A stretch of 35,908 nt of DNA from Methyloglobulus sp. (GTDB taxonomy: Bacteria > Pseudomonadota > Gammaproteobacteria > Methylococcales > Methylomonadaceae), in contig SHZQ01000005.1 in assembly GCA_009695535.1 (NCBI GenBank), forward strand, positions 1-35,908, in the 5' to 3' direction. Each line of letters opens with the position of its first letter. Position 1 is the first letter of the stretch. The position numbers and the translations under genes were made by a program. Positions 29,392 through 35,908 of this stretch are shown here, in pieces. The notes below the pieces were generated by a model, which searched no databases, was not told where the DNA came from, and saw nothing but the letters and a program-made list of their open reading frames with translations.

Positions 29392-29745
29392 ATGGATAAG
29401 AAAAAGTCTCGATTAAAACGCGCAATAAAATTGCGCTGTAAGATTAGGCAGTTGAATGCCAATCGCTTATCTATTCATAAAACACCTCAGCATATCTATG
29501 CACAGGTCATTAGCGGCGATGGGACAAAGACCTTAGCAAGCGCTTCGACAAATCAGGCTGAAATTAAAGGTGGCTTAAAAAATACAGGCAATATCACTGC
29601 TGCCGCCGAAGTTGGAAAATTTATCGCCCAAAAAGCCATTGCTGCGGGTATTACAGAGGTTGCATTTGACCGCTCTGGTTTTAAATACCACGGTCGTGTT
29701 AAGGCTTTAGCGGATGCTGCTCGTGAAGCCGGATTAAAGTTCTAG
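29392..29745 (+). CDS. rplR: 50S ribosomal protein L18
   Basis: L18 binds 5S rRNA. The 117-residue protein has a basic N terminus ([20 protein letters not shown]), then [29 protein letters not shown] and the C-terminal [28 protein letters not shown], close to E. coli. It lies 7 bases after rplF and 9 before rpsE. Confidence 0.98.
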   Translation: MDKKKSRLKRAIKLRCKIRQLNANRLSIHKTPQHIYAQVISGDGTKTLASASTNQAEIKGGLKNTGNITAAAEVGKFIAQKAIAAGITEVAFDRSGFKYHGRVKALADAAREAGLKF

Positions 29746-29754
29746 GAGAATAAA

Positions 29755-30261
29755 ATGGCTACAGCGCCCGCACAAGGCAGTACAGATGGTTTGCAAGAAA
29801 AGTTAGTTAACGTTAGGCGCGTTGCTAAGGTTGTTAAAGGTGGTCGAGTATTCGGTTTCGCGGCACTTACCGTGGTCGGTGATGGTGAAGGTCGAGTCGG
29901 TTATGGAGTTAGCAAAGCACGAGAAGTGCCTATTGCCATACAAAAATCACTCGAACAAGCCCGTAAGAATATGCGTAAAGTTGCCTTGAAAGGCGATACT
30001 TTACAGTACGCGATTATGAACACGACCGGCGCAGCTAAAGTATATATGCAGCCTGCCTCGGAAGGTACTGGCATCATTGCCGGTGGAGCGATGAGAGCAG
30101 TATTTGAAGTCGTTGGTGTCCATAATGTTTTAGCTAAGTGTATAGGAACTAATAACCCGATCAACGTGGTTAGGGCAACTATCAATGGCTTGACCGGAAT
30201 GCATAGCGCAAACCAAATAGCTGCCAAACGCGGCCTGACAGTCGAACAAATTATTGGATAG
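29755..30261 (+). CDS. rpsE: 30S ribosomal protein S5
   Basis: S5 acts in accuracy and mRNA unwinding at the entry site. The 168-residue protein has [53 protein letters not shown] and the C-terminal [43 protein letters not shown]. The ribosome site TAGGAGAATAAA is strong. rpmD follows after 4 bases. Confidence 0.98.
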   Translation: MATAPAQGSTDGLQEKLVNVRRVAKVVKGGRVFGFAALTVVGDGEGRVGYGVSKAREVPIAIQKSLEQARKNMRKVALKGDTLQYAIMNTTGAAKVYMQPASEGTGIIAGGAMRAVFEVVGVHNVLAKCIGTNNPINVVRATINGLTGMHSANQIAAKRGLTVEQIIG

Positions 30262-30265
30262 TACA

Positions 30266-30451
30266 ATGGCTAGTAGTAAGTTAAGTGTTACGATGACAAA
30301 AAGTAAGTTCGGACGGCTACCCGTTCATCGGGCTTGTTTAAAAGGTTTAGGTTTAGGGAAGATCAACCAGACAGTTGAGGTTCTTAACACACCGGAAAAT
30401 AGGGGTATGATTAATAAAGTATCCTATATGTTGAGAGTCGAGGAAATATAA
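30266..30451 (+). CDS. rpmD: 50S ribosomal protein L30
   Basis: L30 is a small 50S protein. The ORF track begins at a TTG inside rpsE (30254); the family N terminus and spacing support ATG 30266 and [39 protein letters not shown], 61 residues (E. coli 59). The stop overlaps the rplO ATG by one base. Confidence 0.95.
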   Translation: MASSKLSVTMTKSKFGRLPVHRACLKGLGLGKINQTVEVLNTPENRGMINKVSYMLRVEEI

Positions 30452-30885
30452 TGTTTTTGAATACCATTCAAGCAAGCGAAGGATCCAGAAAAAAATCCAG
30501 AAGAGTTGGTCGAGGCATAGGCTGTACCATGGGTAAGACCTGTGGTAAAGGTCATAAAGGTCAAAAGGCTCGCAGCGGTGGCTTTCATAAAGTTGGTTTC
30601 GAGGGTGGTCAGATGCCCTTGCAGCGTCGTTTACCTAAGATAGGTTTCCGTTCCAGGACAGCTAAGTATTCTGCTGAAGTCAGATTGGGTGAGTTAGAAG
30701 GCCTGAACTTAGATGCCGTTGATCTTGTTATTTTGATCGAAAATAATATTGTTCCTGCTTTTACAAAAAAAGCGAAAGTTATTTTGTCTGGCGAAATAAA
30801 AAGAGCGGTTACCCTCAAAGGCATTAACGTAACTGGCGGTGCGAAGCTTGCAATAGAAGCGGCTGGTGGCAAGGTTGAGGTTTAA
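30451..30885 (+). CDS. rplO: 50S ribosomal protein L15
   Basis: L15 is a late-assembly 50S protein. The 144-residue product has the Gly/Arg/Lys-rich N-terminal extension [28 protein letters not shown] and [17 protein letters not shown], then a folded C-terminal domain. Two cysteines stand in the glycine-rich loop; E. coli has GSGLGKTGGRGH there. The TAA is followed directly by the secY GTG. Confidence 0.98.
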   Translation: MFLNTIQASEGSRKKSRRVGRGIGCTMGKTCGKGHKGQKARSGGFHKVGFEGGQMPLQRRLPKIGFRSRTAKYSAEVRLGELEGLNLDAVDLVILIENNIVPAFTKKAKVILSGEIKRAVTLKGINVTGGAKLAIEAAGGKVEV

Positions 30886-32211
30886 GTGAGTACCCCAAAA
30901 TCTGCCTTACCCGCTTACAAACCGGGTGGTTTTTCTGAGTTAAATGCTAGGTTACTTTTTGTATTCGGTGCCTTTGTTGTTTATAGAATTGGTGCTCACA
31001 TACCTGTTCCTGGAATAGATCCAAAAGCACTCCAGGTTATGTTTGAGCAGCAAAGCGGCTCCATTCTGGATATGTTTAATATGTTCTCAGGTGGTGCGTT
31101 GATGCGATTAAGTCTCTTCGCACTCGGCATCATGCCTTATATTTCAGCTTCTATTATCATGCAGTTAATGACGGTTGTCATTCCTTACATGGAGCAGCTA
31201 AAAAAAGAAGGCGAGTCCGGTAGAAAAAAGATTTCTCAATATACACGATACGGGACGGTCGTATTAGCGACATTCCAGGCTATCGGTATATCTTTAGCGT
31301 TACAAAATCAGACTGCTGGCGGCTTGTCGGTAGTTTTGACACCAGGATTAAGTTTTATCGTTATTACGACCATAACCTTGGTGACTGGTACGGTGTTCCT
31401 GATGTGGCTAGGTGAGCAGGTAACCGAGCGTGGTATCGGTAATGGTATTTCTTTGATCATTTTTGCAGGTATAGTATCAGGTCTACCTAAAGCGATTGGC
31501 GGCACTTTAGAGCTTGCAAGAACAGGTGAAATGAATGGTGGATTTATAATCCTGCTGTTTTTGTTATCAATATTCGTTACGGCACTGGTAGTTTTTGTTG
31601 AAAGAGGTCAAAGACGCATTCTGATTAACTATCCTAAGCGCCAGCAAGGCAGGAAAGTTTATGCTGGACAGACCAGTTTCTTGCCGCTTAAGCTGAATAT
31701 GGCTGGTGTAATTCCCCCTATTTTTGCTTCGAGTATTATCTTATTTCCTGCCACGATTGCTGGTTGGTTCGGTAATACTGAAGGTTTCACTTGGCTTCAA
31801 GACATCGCAACCATGCTGTCTCCAGGCCAGCCTGTGTATGTTATGTTTTATGCAGCGGCTATCATTTTCTTCTGCTTTTTTTATACCGCTTTGGTGTTTA
31901 ACTCAAAAGAAACTGCCGAAAACTTGAAAAAATCGGGTGCATTTTTACCAGGAATAAGACCAGGTATTCAAACAAGTGCTTACATAGATAAAGTCATGAC
32001 ACGCCTGACTTTAATCGGTGCCTTTTATATAACTTTAGTCTGCTTGTTGCCTGAGTTTTTAATAGTTTACTGGAATGTCCCTTTCTACTTTGGTGGAACG
32101 TCCTTGCTGATTATCGTTGTAGTTGTAATGGATTTTATTTCGCAAATGCAAACGCATTTAATGTCTCAGCAATATGAAGGCTTGATGAAAAAAGCTAATT
32201 TGAAGAAATAA
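30886..32211 (+). CDS. secY: Preprotein translocase subunit SecY
   Basis: SecY is the channel of the Sec translocon in the inner membrane. The 441-residue protein (E. coli 443) starts at GTG 30886, immediately after the rplO stop. About ten hydrophobic segments are visible. Motifs include PVPGIDP (plug region follows with [26 protein letters not shown]), [42 protein letters not shown] and [19 protein letters not shown]. Translation is likely coupled to rplO. Its partner secE lies at the other end of the cluster. Confidence 0.98.
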   Translation: MSTPKSALPAYKPGGFSELNARLLFVFGAFVVYRIGAHIPVPGIDPKALQVMFEQQSGSILDMFNMFSGGALMRLSLFALGIMPYISASIIMQLMTVVIPYMEQLKKEGESGRKKISQYTRYGTVVLATFQAIGISLALQNQTAGGLSVVLTPGLSFIVITTITLVTGTVFLMWLGEQVTERGIGNGISLIIFAGIVSGLPKAIGGTLELARTGEMNGGFIILLFLLSIFVTALVVFVERGQRRILINYPKRQQGRKVYAGQTSFLPLKLNMAGVIPPIFASSIILFPATIAGWFGNTEGFTWLQDIATMLSPGQPVYVMFYAAAIIFFCFFYTALVFNSKETAENLKKSGAFLPGIRPGIQTSAYIDKVMTRLTLIGAFYITLVCLLPEFLIVYWNVPFYFGGTSLLIIVVVVMDFISQMQTHLMSQQYEGLMKKANLKK

Positions 32212-32241
32212 GCCATAACACATGAATTTTAGGAGTTAGTA

Positions 32242-32355
32242 ATGAAAGTAAGAGCCTCGGTTAAAAGAATTTGTAGAAATTGCAAGGTTGTAAAAAGAAG
32301 CGGTGTTGTCAGGGTTATCTGTGTAGATGGAAGACATAAACAACGTCAAGGATAG
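32242..32355 (+). CDS. rpmJ: 50S ribosomal protein L36, zinc-binding type
   Basis: Too short for the ORF track. ATG 32242 follows AGGAG and reads [37 protein letters not shown], 37 residues, ending TAG at 32355. The Cys 11, Cys 14, Cys 27 and His 32 set of the zinc-ribbon (C-plus) form is intact. secY-rpmJ-rpsM is the conserved order. Confidence 0.97.
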   Translation: MKVRASVKRICRNCKVVKRSGVVRVICVDGRHKQRQG

Positions 32356-32365
32356 AATTAGTTGT

Positions 32366-32383
32366 TGCTGCAAAATTGCAGCA
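32366..32383 (+). promoter_or_regulatory. Hairpin in the rpmJ-rpsM gap, possible alpha-operon leader element
   Basis: TGCTGCAA (32366-32373) and TTGCAGCA (32376-32383) are perfect inverted repeats, most likely a 6-bp GC-rich stem with loop AAAATT. No T-run follows, so it is not a usual terminator. It lies in the 76-base gap ahead of rpsM, where E. coli mRNA folds into the S4-binding pseudoknot; sequence identity to that element is not apparent. Confidence 0.35.
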
Positions 32384-32431
32384 GTGCTAAAATTTCGAGT
32401 TAACTTTAGAATCCTATCAGGGGAGTACTAG

Positions 32432-32788
32432 ATGGCACGTATTGCCGGGATAAACATACCAGAACATAAACATGCTTGGATTGCATTAACTTCTATTTAT
32501 GGAGTTGGTCGCCAAACTGCAAGTGATATTTGTGAGAAAGTCGGTATTTTGACATCTGTAAAAATTAAAGACCTAACTGAAGATCAGTTAGAGTCCATTC
32601 GTACTGTTGTGTCAAAAATGACCGTTGAGGGCGATTTGCGTCGCGAAGTATCTATGAATATCAAAAGGTTGATGGATCTTGGATGTTATCGTGGTATTAG
32701 GCATCGTCGTGGTTTACCCTTAAGAGGGCAGCGAACCAAAACCAACGCACGAACTCGTAAAGGTCCACGCAAACCGATTAAAAAGTAA
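32432..32788 (+). CDS. rpsM: 30S ribosomal protein S13
   Basis: S13 forms head-body and intersubunit bridges and touches P-site tRNA. The 118-residue protein begins [30 protein letters not shown] (helix-two-turn-helix) and has the basic tail [32 protein letters not shown]. The ribosome site AGGGGAG is strong. First alpha-operon gene. Confidence 0.98.
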   Translation: MARIAGINIPEHKHAWIALTSIYGVGRQTASDICEKVGILTSVKIKDLTEDQLESIRTVVSKMTVEGDLRREVSMNIKRLMDLGCYRGIRHRRGLPLRGQRTKTNARTRKGPRKPIKK

Positions 32789-32810
32789 GAAATAAACAGG
32801 GTCTAAATTA

Positions 32811-33197
32811 ATGGCAAGTCCAGCTCGTACCAGAAAACGCATTAAAAGAGAAGTAGCAGATGGCATCGTTCATGTCCATGCTTCATTCAACAATACCATC
32901 ATTACTATTACTGATAGAAAAGGTAATGCTTTATCGTGGGCGACATCAGGAGGTTCAGGTTTCCGTGGCTCAAGAAAAAGCACTCCGTTTGCGGCACAGG
33001 TGGCTGCTGAAAAAGCTGGTACTGTCGCTTTAGAGTTCGGTATGAAAAATCTTGATGTGCAGATTAAAGGTCCAGGCCCAGGACGTGAGTCGGCTGTGCG
33101 TTCCCTGAATAATTTGGGGTTTAAAATTAATACGATTGTTGATGTGACTCCCATTCCACACAATGGTTGTCGTCCACCTAAAAAACGCCGCGTGTAA
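32811..33197 (+). CDS. rpsK: 30S ribosomal protein S11
   Basis: S11 lies on the 30S platform at the mRNA exit. The 128-residue protein has [53 protein letters not shown] and the C-terminal [18 protein letters not shown]. It lies 22 bases after rpsM and 16 before rpsD. Confidence 0.98.
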   Translation: MASPARTRKRIKREVADGIVHVHASFNNTIITITDRKGNALSWATSGGSGFRGSRKSTPFAAQVAAEKAGTVALEFGMKNLDVQIKGPGPGRESAVRSLNNLGFKINTIVDVTPIPHNGCRPPKKRRV

Positions 33198-33213
33198 TTA
33201 AGGAGCTGTATAA

Positions 33214-33834
33214 ATGGCAAGATATCTTGGACCCACTTGTAAATTAAGTAGAAGAGAAGGAACTGACCTTTTTCTAAAGAGCAGAGGTAAGTCTTTAGAG
33301 GGTAAATGTAAGTTAGAGCAAAGACCTGGTCAGCACGGTACAAAACGTGCAAGAAGCTCAGATTATGCACTCCAGTTGAGAGCTAAGCAGCGTCTGCGTA
33401 GAATTTATGGTATTTTGGAAAAACAATTCAGAAATTACTATAAATCGGCTGATATGAAAAAAGGTGCAACAGGCGAAAATCTGTTGAATCTTCTTGAATC
33501 AAGATTGGATAATGTTGTTTATCGTATGGGCTTTGCGTCCACTCGTGCTGAAGCAAGGCAGTTGGTTAGTCATAAATCAGTGCAAGTTAATGGTGCTTTA
33601 ATAAATATACCGTCGTACCAGCTTTCAGTTGGCGATACATTGTCAGTTAGAGAAAAAGCAAAAAAGCAACAACGGATTGTTGATGCGCTAGTTGTCGCTG
33701 AACAATACGGCTTCCCTGCTTGGCTTGAAGTTAATCCGAAAGCCATGACGGGATCATTTAATTCTTTACCGGATCGTGTCGATCTAGGTAGCGACATCAA
33801 CGAGCAGTTGGTCGTAGAATTATACTCAAAATAA
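33214..33834 (+). CDS. rpsD: 30S ribosomal protein S4
   Basis: S4 nucleates 30S assembly, helps accuracy, and in E. coli represses the alpha operon. The 206-residue protein begins [19 protein letters not shown], has [10 protein letters not shown], the S4 RNA-binding domain ([30 protein letters not shown]) and ends QLVVELYSK. It is the zinc-free type. The ribosome site AAGGAGC is strong. Confidence 0.98.
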   Translation: MARYLGPTCKLSRREGTDLFLKSRGKSLEGKCKLEQRPGQHGTKRARSSDYALQLRAKQRLRRIYGILEKQFRNYYKSADMKKGATGENLLNLLESRLDNVVYRMGFASTRAEARQLVSHKSVQVNGALINIPSYQLSVGDTLSVREKAKKQQRIVDALVVAEQYGFPAWLEVNPKAMTGSFNSLPDRVDLGSDINEQLVVELYSK

Positions 33835-33855
33835 TTGCGGTTCTGAGGAAGATAC

Positions 33856-34869
33856 ATGCAAAATTCTTTTGCTGGATTGTTAAAGCCTCGGCTAGTTGAG
33901 GTTGTAAGTAAAACACCTAATCATTCTAGGATAGTCATAGAGCCTTTAGAAAGAGGTTTCGGACATTCGCTTGGCAACGCTCTGAGAAGAGTATTGCTAT
34001 CGACTATTCCTGGGTGTGCAGTCACTGATGTAGAGATTGAAGGTGTACAACACGAGTACACAACTATAGAAGGTGTTCAAGAAGATGTCATTGACATTTT
34101 ATTGAACCTAAAAAAATTGGCAGTCGTGCTTCACTCTAGGGATGAAGTTGAGCTAACGCTCGCTAAAAATGGCGAAGGTAGCGTAACAGCTGCTGATATT
34201 ACATTGCCCCATGATGTAGAAATTATTAACCCTGATTTGGTCATTGCTAATTTGACTCAAGCAGGTGTGTTAAACATGAAAATACGGATTCGTCGTGGCA
34301 GAGGCTATGAACCGCTTAGTGTTCGTAAGACTCAATCAGACTACGTCCCTGTTGTTGGTGCCTTGCATTTAGATGCATCGTATACACCAGTTGTTAAAGT
34401 GGCTTACCATGTTGAAAGCACGCGTGTTGAGCAACGTACCAATTTAGATAAATTGATTATTGAGCTGGAAACCAACGGTACTGTTGACCCAGAACAAACA
34501 ATTAAATTGGCGGCAACTATTCTTCACGATCAATTGTCGGTATTTGTTGATTTTGAACGGGTAGTTCATCCTCAAATTGAAGATGTTACCGTTGTCGAAG
34601 ATGATATTGATCCGATTTTATTGCGGCCGGTTGATGATCTTGAGTTGACGGTTCGTTCGGCGAATTGTTTAAAAGCCGAAAATATATTTTATATTGGCGA
34701 TTTGATTCAGCGTACTGAAGTCGAGTTGTTAAAAACACCCAACCTTGGTAAAAAGTCGTTGACTGAAATAAAAGACATCTTGGCTTTGAAAGGGTTGTCC
34801 TTGGGTATGCGTTTAGATAATTGGCCGCCTGACAGTCTTGCTGACCAGTCACACGCTATAACACACTAA
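33856..34869 (+). CDS. rpoA: DNA-directed RNA polymerase subunit alpha
   Basis: RpoA dimerises to scaffold RNA polymerase. The 337-residue protein has the N-terminal domain ([31 protein letters not shown]), a linker near residue 235, and a C-terminal domain with the UP-element and activator surface [18 protein letters not shown] and [14 protein letters not shown]. The arginine, cysteine and lysine matching E. coli 265, 269 and 271 are present. It lies between rpsD and rplQ as usual. The C-terminal tail ADQSHAITH is short. Confidence 0.99.
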   Translation: MQNSFAGLLKPRLVEVVSKTPNHSRIVIEPLERGFGHSLGNALRRVLLSTIPGCAVTDVEIEGVQHEYTTIEGVQEDVIDILLNLKKLAVVLHSRDEVELTLAKNGEGSVTAADITLPHDVEIINPDLVIANLTQAGVLNMKIRIRRGRGYEPLSVRKTQSDYVPVVGALHLDASYTPVVKVAYHVESTRVEQRTNLDKLIIELETNGTVDPEQTIKLAATILHDQLSVFVDFERVVHPQIEDVTVVEDDIDPILLRPVDDLELTVRSANCLKAENIFYIGDLIQRTEVELLKTPNLGKKSLTEIKDILALKGLSLGMRLDNWPPDSLADQSHAITH

Positions 34870-34884
34870 CATAGGTCTGTAGTA

Positions 34885-35253
34885 ATGAGGCATCGTAAAA
34901 GCGGTAGACAACTTAATATGAATAGCAGCCATAGAAAGGCGCTATTCAGTAACATGGCTAATTCATTGTTCAAGCATGAGTTAATCAAAACAACATTGCC
35001 AAAAGCAAAAGAATTACGCGGCTTTGCTGAACCTTTGATTACCTTATCAAAAGATGATAGCGTAGCAAAAAGACGGCTTGCTTTCGCAAGACTGCGTGAT
35101 CGTGACATGGTAACCAAACTATTTAATGAGCTGGGGCCACGTTACAAAAATCGTCCAGGAGGCTATCTTCGCATTATGAAATGTGGCTTCAGACCAGGCG
35201 ACGATGCACCTATGGCGTATGTTGAATTGGTTGATAGACCAACTGAATCTTGA
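34885..35253 (+). CDS. rplQ: 50S ribosomal protein L17
   Basis: L17 lies near the tunnel exit. The 122-residue protein begins [54 protein letters not shown] and has the late [29 protein letters not shown]. Last gene of the run, 31 bases before a strong terminator. Confidence 0.98.
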   Translation: MRHRKSGRQLNMNSSHRKALFSNMANSLFKHELIKTTLPKAKELRGFAEPLITLSKDDSVAKRRLAFARLRDRDMVTKLFNELGPRYKNRPGGYLRIMKCGFRPGDDAPMAYVELVDRPTES

Positions 35254-35283
35254 TTATTGGATTGATGAATAATCATTAGACAT

Positions 35284-35310
35284 AAAAAAACCGGCAATGC
35301 CGGTTTTTTT
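35284..35310. terminator. Bidirectional terminator between rplQ and fdxA
   Basis: AAAAAAACCGGC-AAT-GCCGGTTTTTTT is a perfect inverted repeat with T tracts on both strands. It can end the ribosomal-protein transcript from the left and the fdxA transcript from the right. Confidence 0.92.
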
Positions 35311-35337
35311 ATGTCTTAAATTAACCTAAAGATAAAG

Positions 35338-35661
35338 CTATCTTTCTAATAATGCTAATTTTCCTTCTTTACCATTCCATTCGTCAGCTTCTGCTAAAGG
35401 TTTGGTTACCTCGGTAATAACCGGCCAAAGCTTCGCCAATTCGGCATTTAAAGCGATAAAGCTTTCTTGCCCTTCTGGAACTTCATCTTCAGCAAAGATA
35501 GCGTTGGCTGGGCATTCAGGCTCGCATAACGTGCAATCAATGCACTCGTCAGGGTCAATCACCAGAAAGTTGGGGCCTTGATGGAAGCAATCGACCGGAC
35601 ATACATCAATACAGTCAGTAAATTTACATTTAATACAGTTTTCGGTGACTACAAAGGCCAT
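35338..35661 (-). CDS. fdxA: Seven-iron ferredoxin ([3Fe-4S][4Fe-4S])
   Basis: This is a soluble electron carrier of the Azotobacter vinelandii ferredoxin I type, 107 residues. Nine cysteines are placed as in that protein: Cys 9, 12, 17, 21 and 25 ([19 protein letters not shown]) and Cys 40, 43, 46 and 50 ([14 protein letters not shown]). By homology Cys 9, 17 and 50 hold the 3Fe-4S cluster, Cys 21, 40, 43 and 46 hold the 4Fe-4S cluster, and Cys 12 and 25 are free. The C-terminal extension [26 protein letters not shown] is also conserved. It is convergent with rplQ; GGTAGAGA precedes the ATG. The exact electron partner is unknown; in Pseudomonas and Azotobacter it is linked to redox control. 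Confidence 0.95.
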   Translation of the reverse strand: MAFVVTENCIKCKFTDCIDVCPVDCFHQGPNFLVIDPDECIDCTLCEPECPANAIFAEDEVPEGQESFIALNAELAKLWPVITEVTKPLAEADEWNGKEGKLALLER

Positions 35662-35769
35662 ACATTCTCTACCAGGATAGTTTAAACAAAGGTTGTTTTT
35701 TGACTGGGCATTTTAACAGAATCTGACTGCCTATAGAACAGAAGACTGGCTAATAAGTGGTATTTAATG

Positions 35770-35789
35770 GGCAGTATTAAAATGCTGCC
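35770..35789 (+). other. Small inverted repeat upstream of fdxA
   Basis: GGCAGTATT and AATGCTGCC form a 9-bp stem with one T-G pair and an AA loop when read on the plus strand; the minus-strand RNA has a C-A mismatch instead. No T tract follows on either side. It lies 14 bases beyond the stop of the partial minus-strand ORF and upstream of fdxA, so it could be a weak 3' structure or an operator. Confidence 0.25.
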
Positions 35790-35803
35790 AGATAAATATT
35801 TAG

Positions 35804-35908
35804 CTATTTTAAGCTTGCTGAATTGAAAAGTGACAAAAACGTATTTTTTACGCCATTGATTTTACGGTTTTTTGTGTTGGCAAGTGCCAGCTTTACTTCG
35901 TCTTTGAG
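35804..35908 (-). CDS. C-terminal end of an unidentified ORF running off the window
   Basis: Reading leftwards from the right edge, the minus strand is open for 34 codons (LKDEVKLALANTKNRKINGVKNTFLSLFNSASLK) to a TAG at 35804-35806. The peptide is basic and mostly helical in character, but no family is recognised. In Pseudomonas mutS precedes fdxA; this tail does not resemble the MutS C terminus I know. It could also be a chance open frame. Confidence 0.35.
   Translation of the reverse strand, partial: LKDEVKLALANTKNRKINGVKNTFLSLFNSASLK

Overview
This window is a bacterial housekeeping island, about 36 kb, almost entirely on the plus strand and almost fully coding. It carries the end of a TPR/lolB/ispE/prs/rplY/pth block, a tRNA cluster, and then one very long run of transcription and translation genes: secE-nusG, the L11/L10/beta-beta' genes, str, S10, spc and alpha. 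It closes with a convergent seven-iron ferredoxin gene. Protein sequences and gene order (TPR protein-lolB-ispE-tRNA-Gln-prs-rplY-pth; tRNA-Tyr-Gly-Thr ... tRNA-Trp-secE; an E. coli-like rpoB/rpoC; an Azotobacter-type FdxA) point to a gammaproteobacterium of moderate, mid-40s GC by eye. Joining the ispE-pth block to the tRNA/secE block, and running straight from rpoC through rplQ, fits a methanotroph-like (Methylococcales) lineage, but that placement is inference from memory, not a search.

Layout. 1-2594: C-terminal part of a TPR protein, then the outer-membrane lipoprotein receptor LolB and the isoprenoid kinase IspE, with overlapping reading frames. 2595-4937: tRNA-Gln, PRPP synthetase, ribosomal protein L25 and peptidyl-tRNA hydrolase. 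5038-5672: tRNA-Tyr, -Gly and -Thr with their own promoter and terminator, then tRNA-Trp behind a second promoter. The tufB copy often found between tRNA-Thr and tRNA-Trp is absent. 5725-13191: secE, nusG, rplK, rplA, rplJ, rplL, rpoB, with an L10 leader and an rplL-rpoB attenuator. 13264-17469: rpoC. 17493-35253: promoter, then rpsL-rpsG-fusA-tuf fused to rpsJ through rplQ with no gap above about 76 bases. 35284-35310: bidirectional terminator. 35338-35661: fdxA on the minus strand. A fragment of a further minus-strand ORF runs off the right end.

Together the genes make the ribosome, the core RNA polymerase (alpha, beta, beta'), the elongation factors EF-G and EF-Tu, and the SecYE translocon. 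Nucleotide precursor (Prs) and tRNA rescue (Pth) functions sit beside them. No mobile element, CRISPR array, phage gene or defence system was seen. I do not see an undescribed multi-gene system. What deserves a second look is at the regulatory level: a perfect intrinsic terminator built into the pth active-site codons, a 14-codon upstream ORF overlapping the rplK start, an fusA gene with codon use unlike its neighbour tuf, the lost tufB slot, and the leaderless str-S10 junction. No gene-free stretch longer than 300 bases exists in the window.
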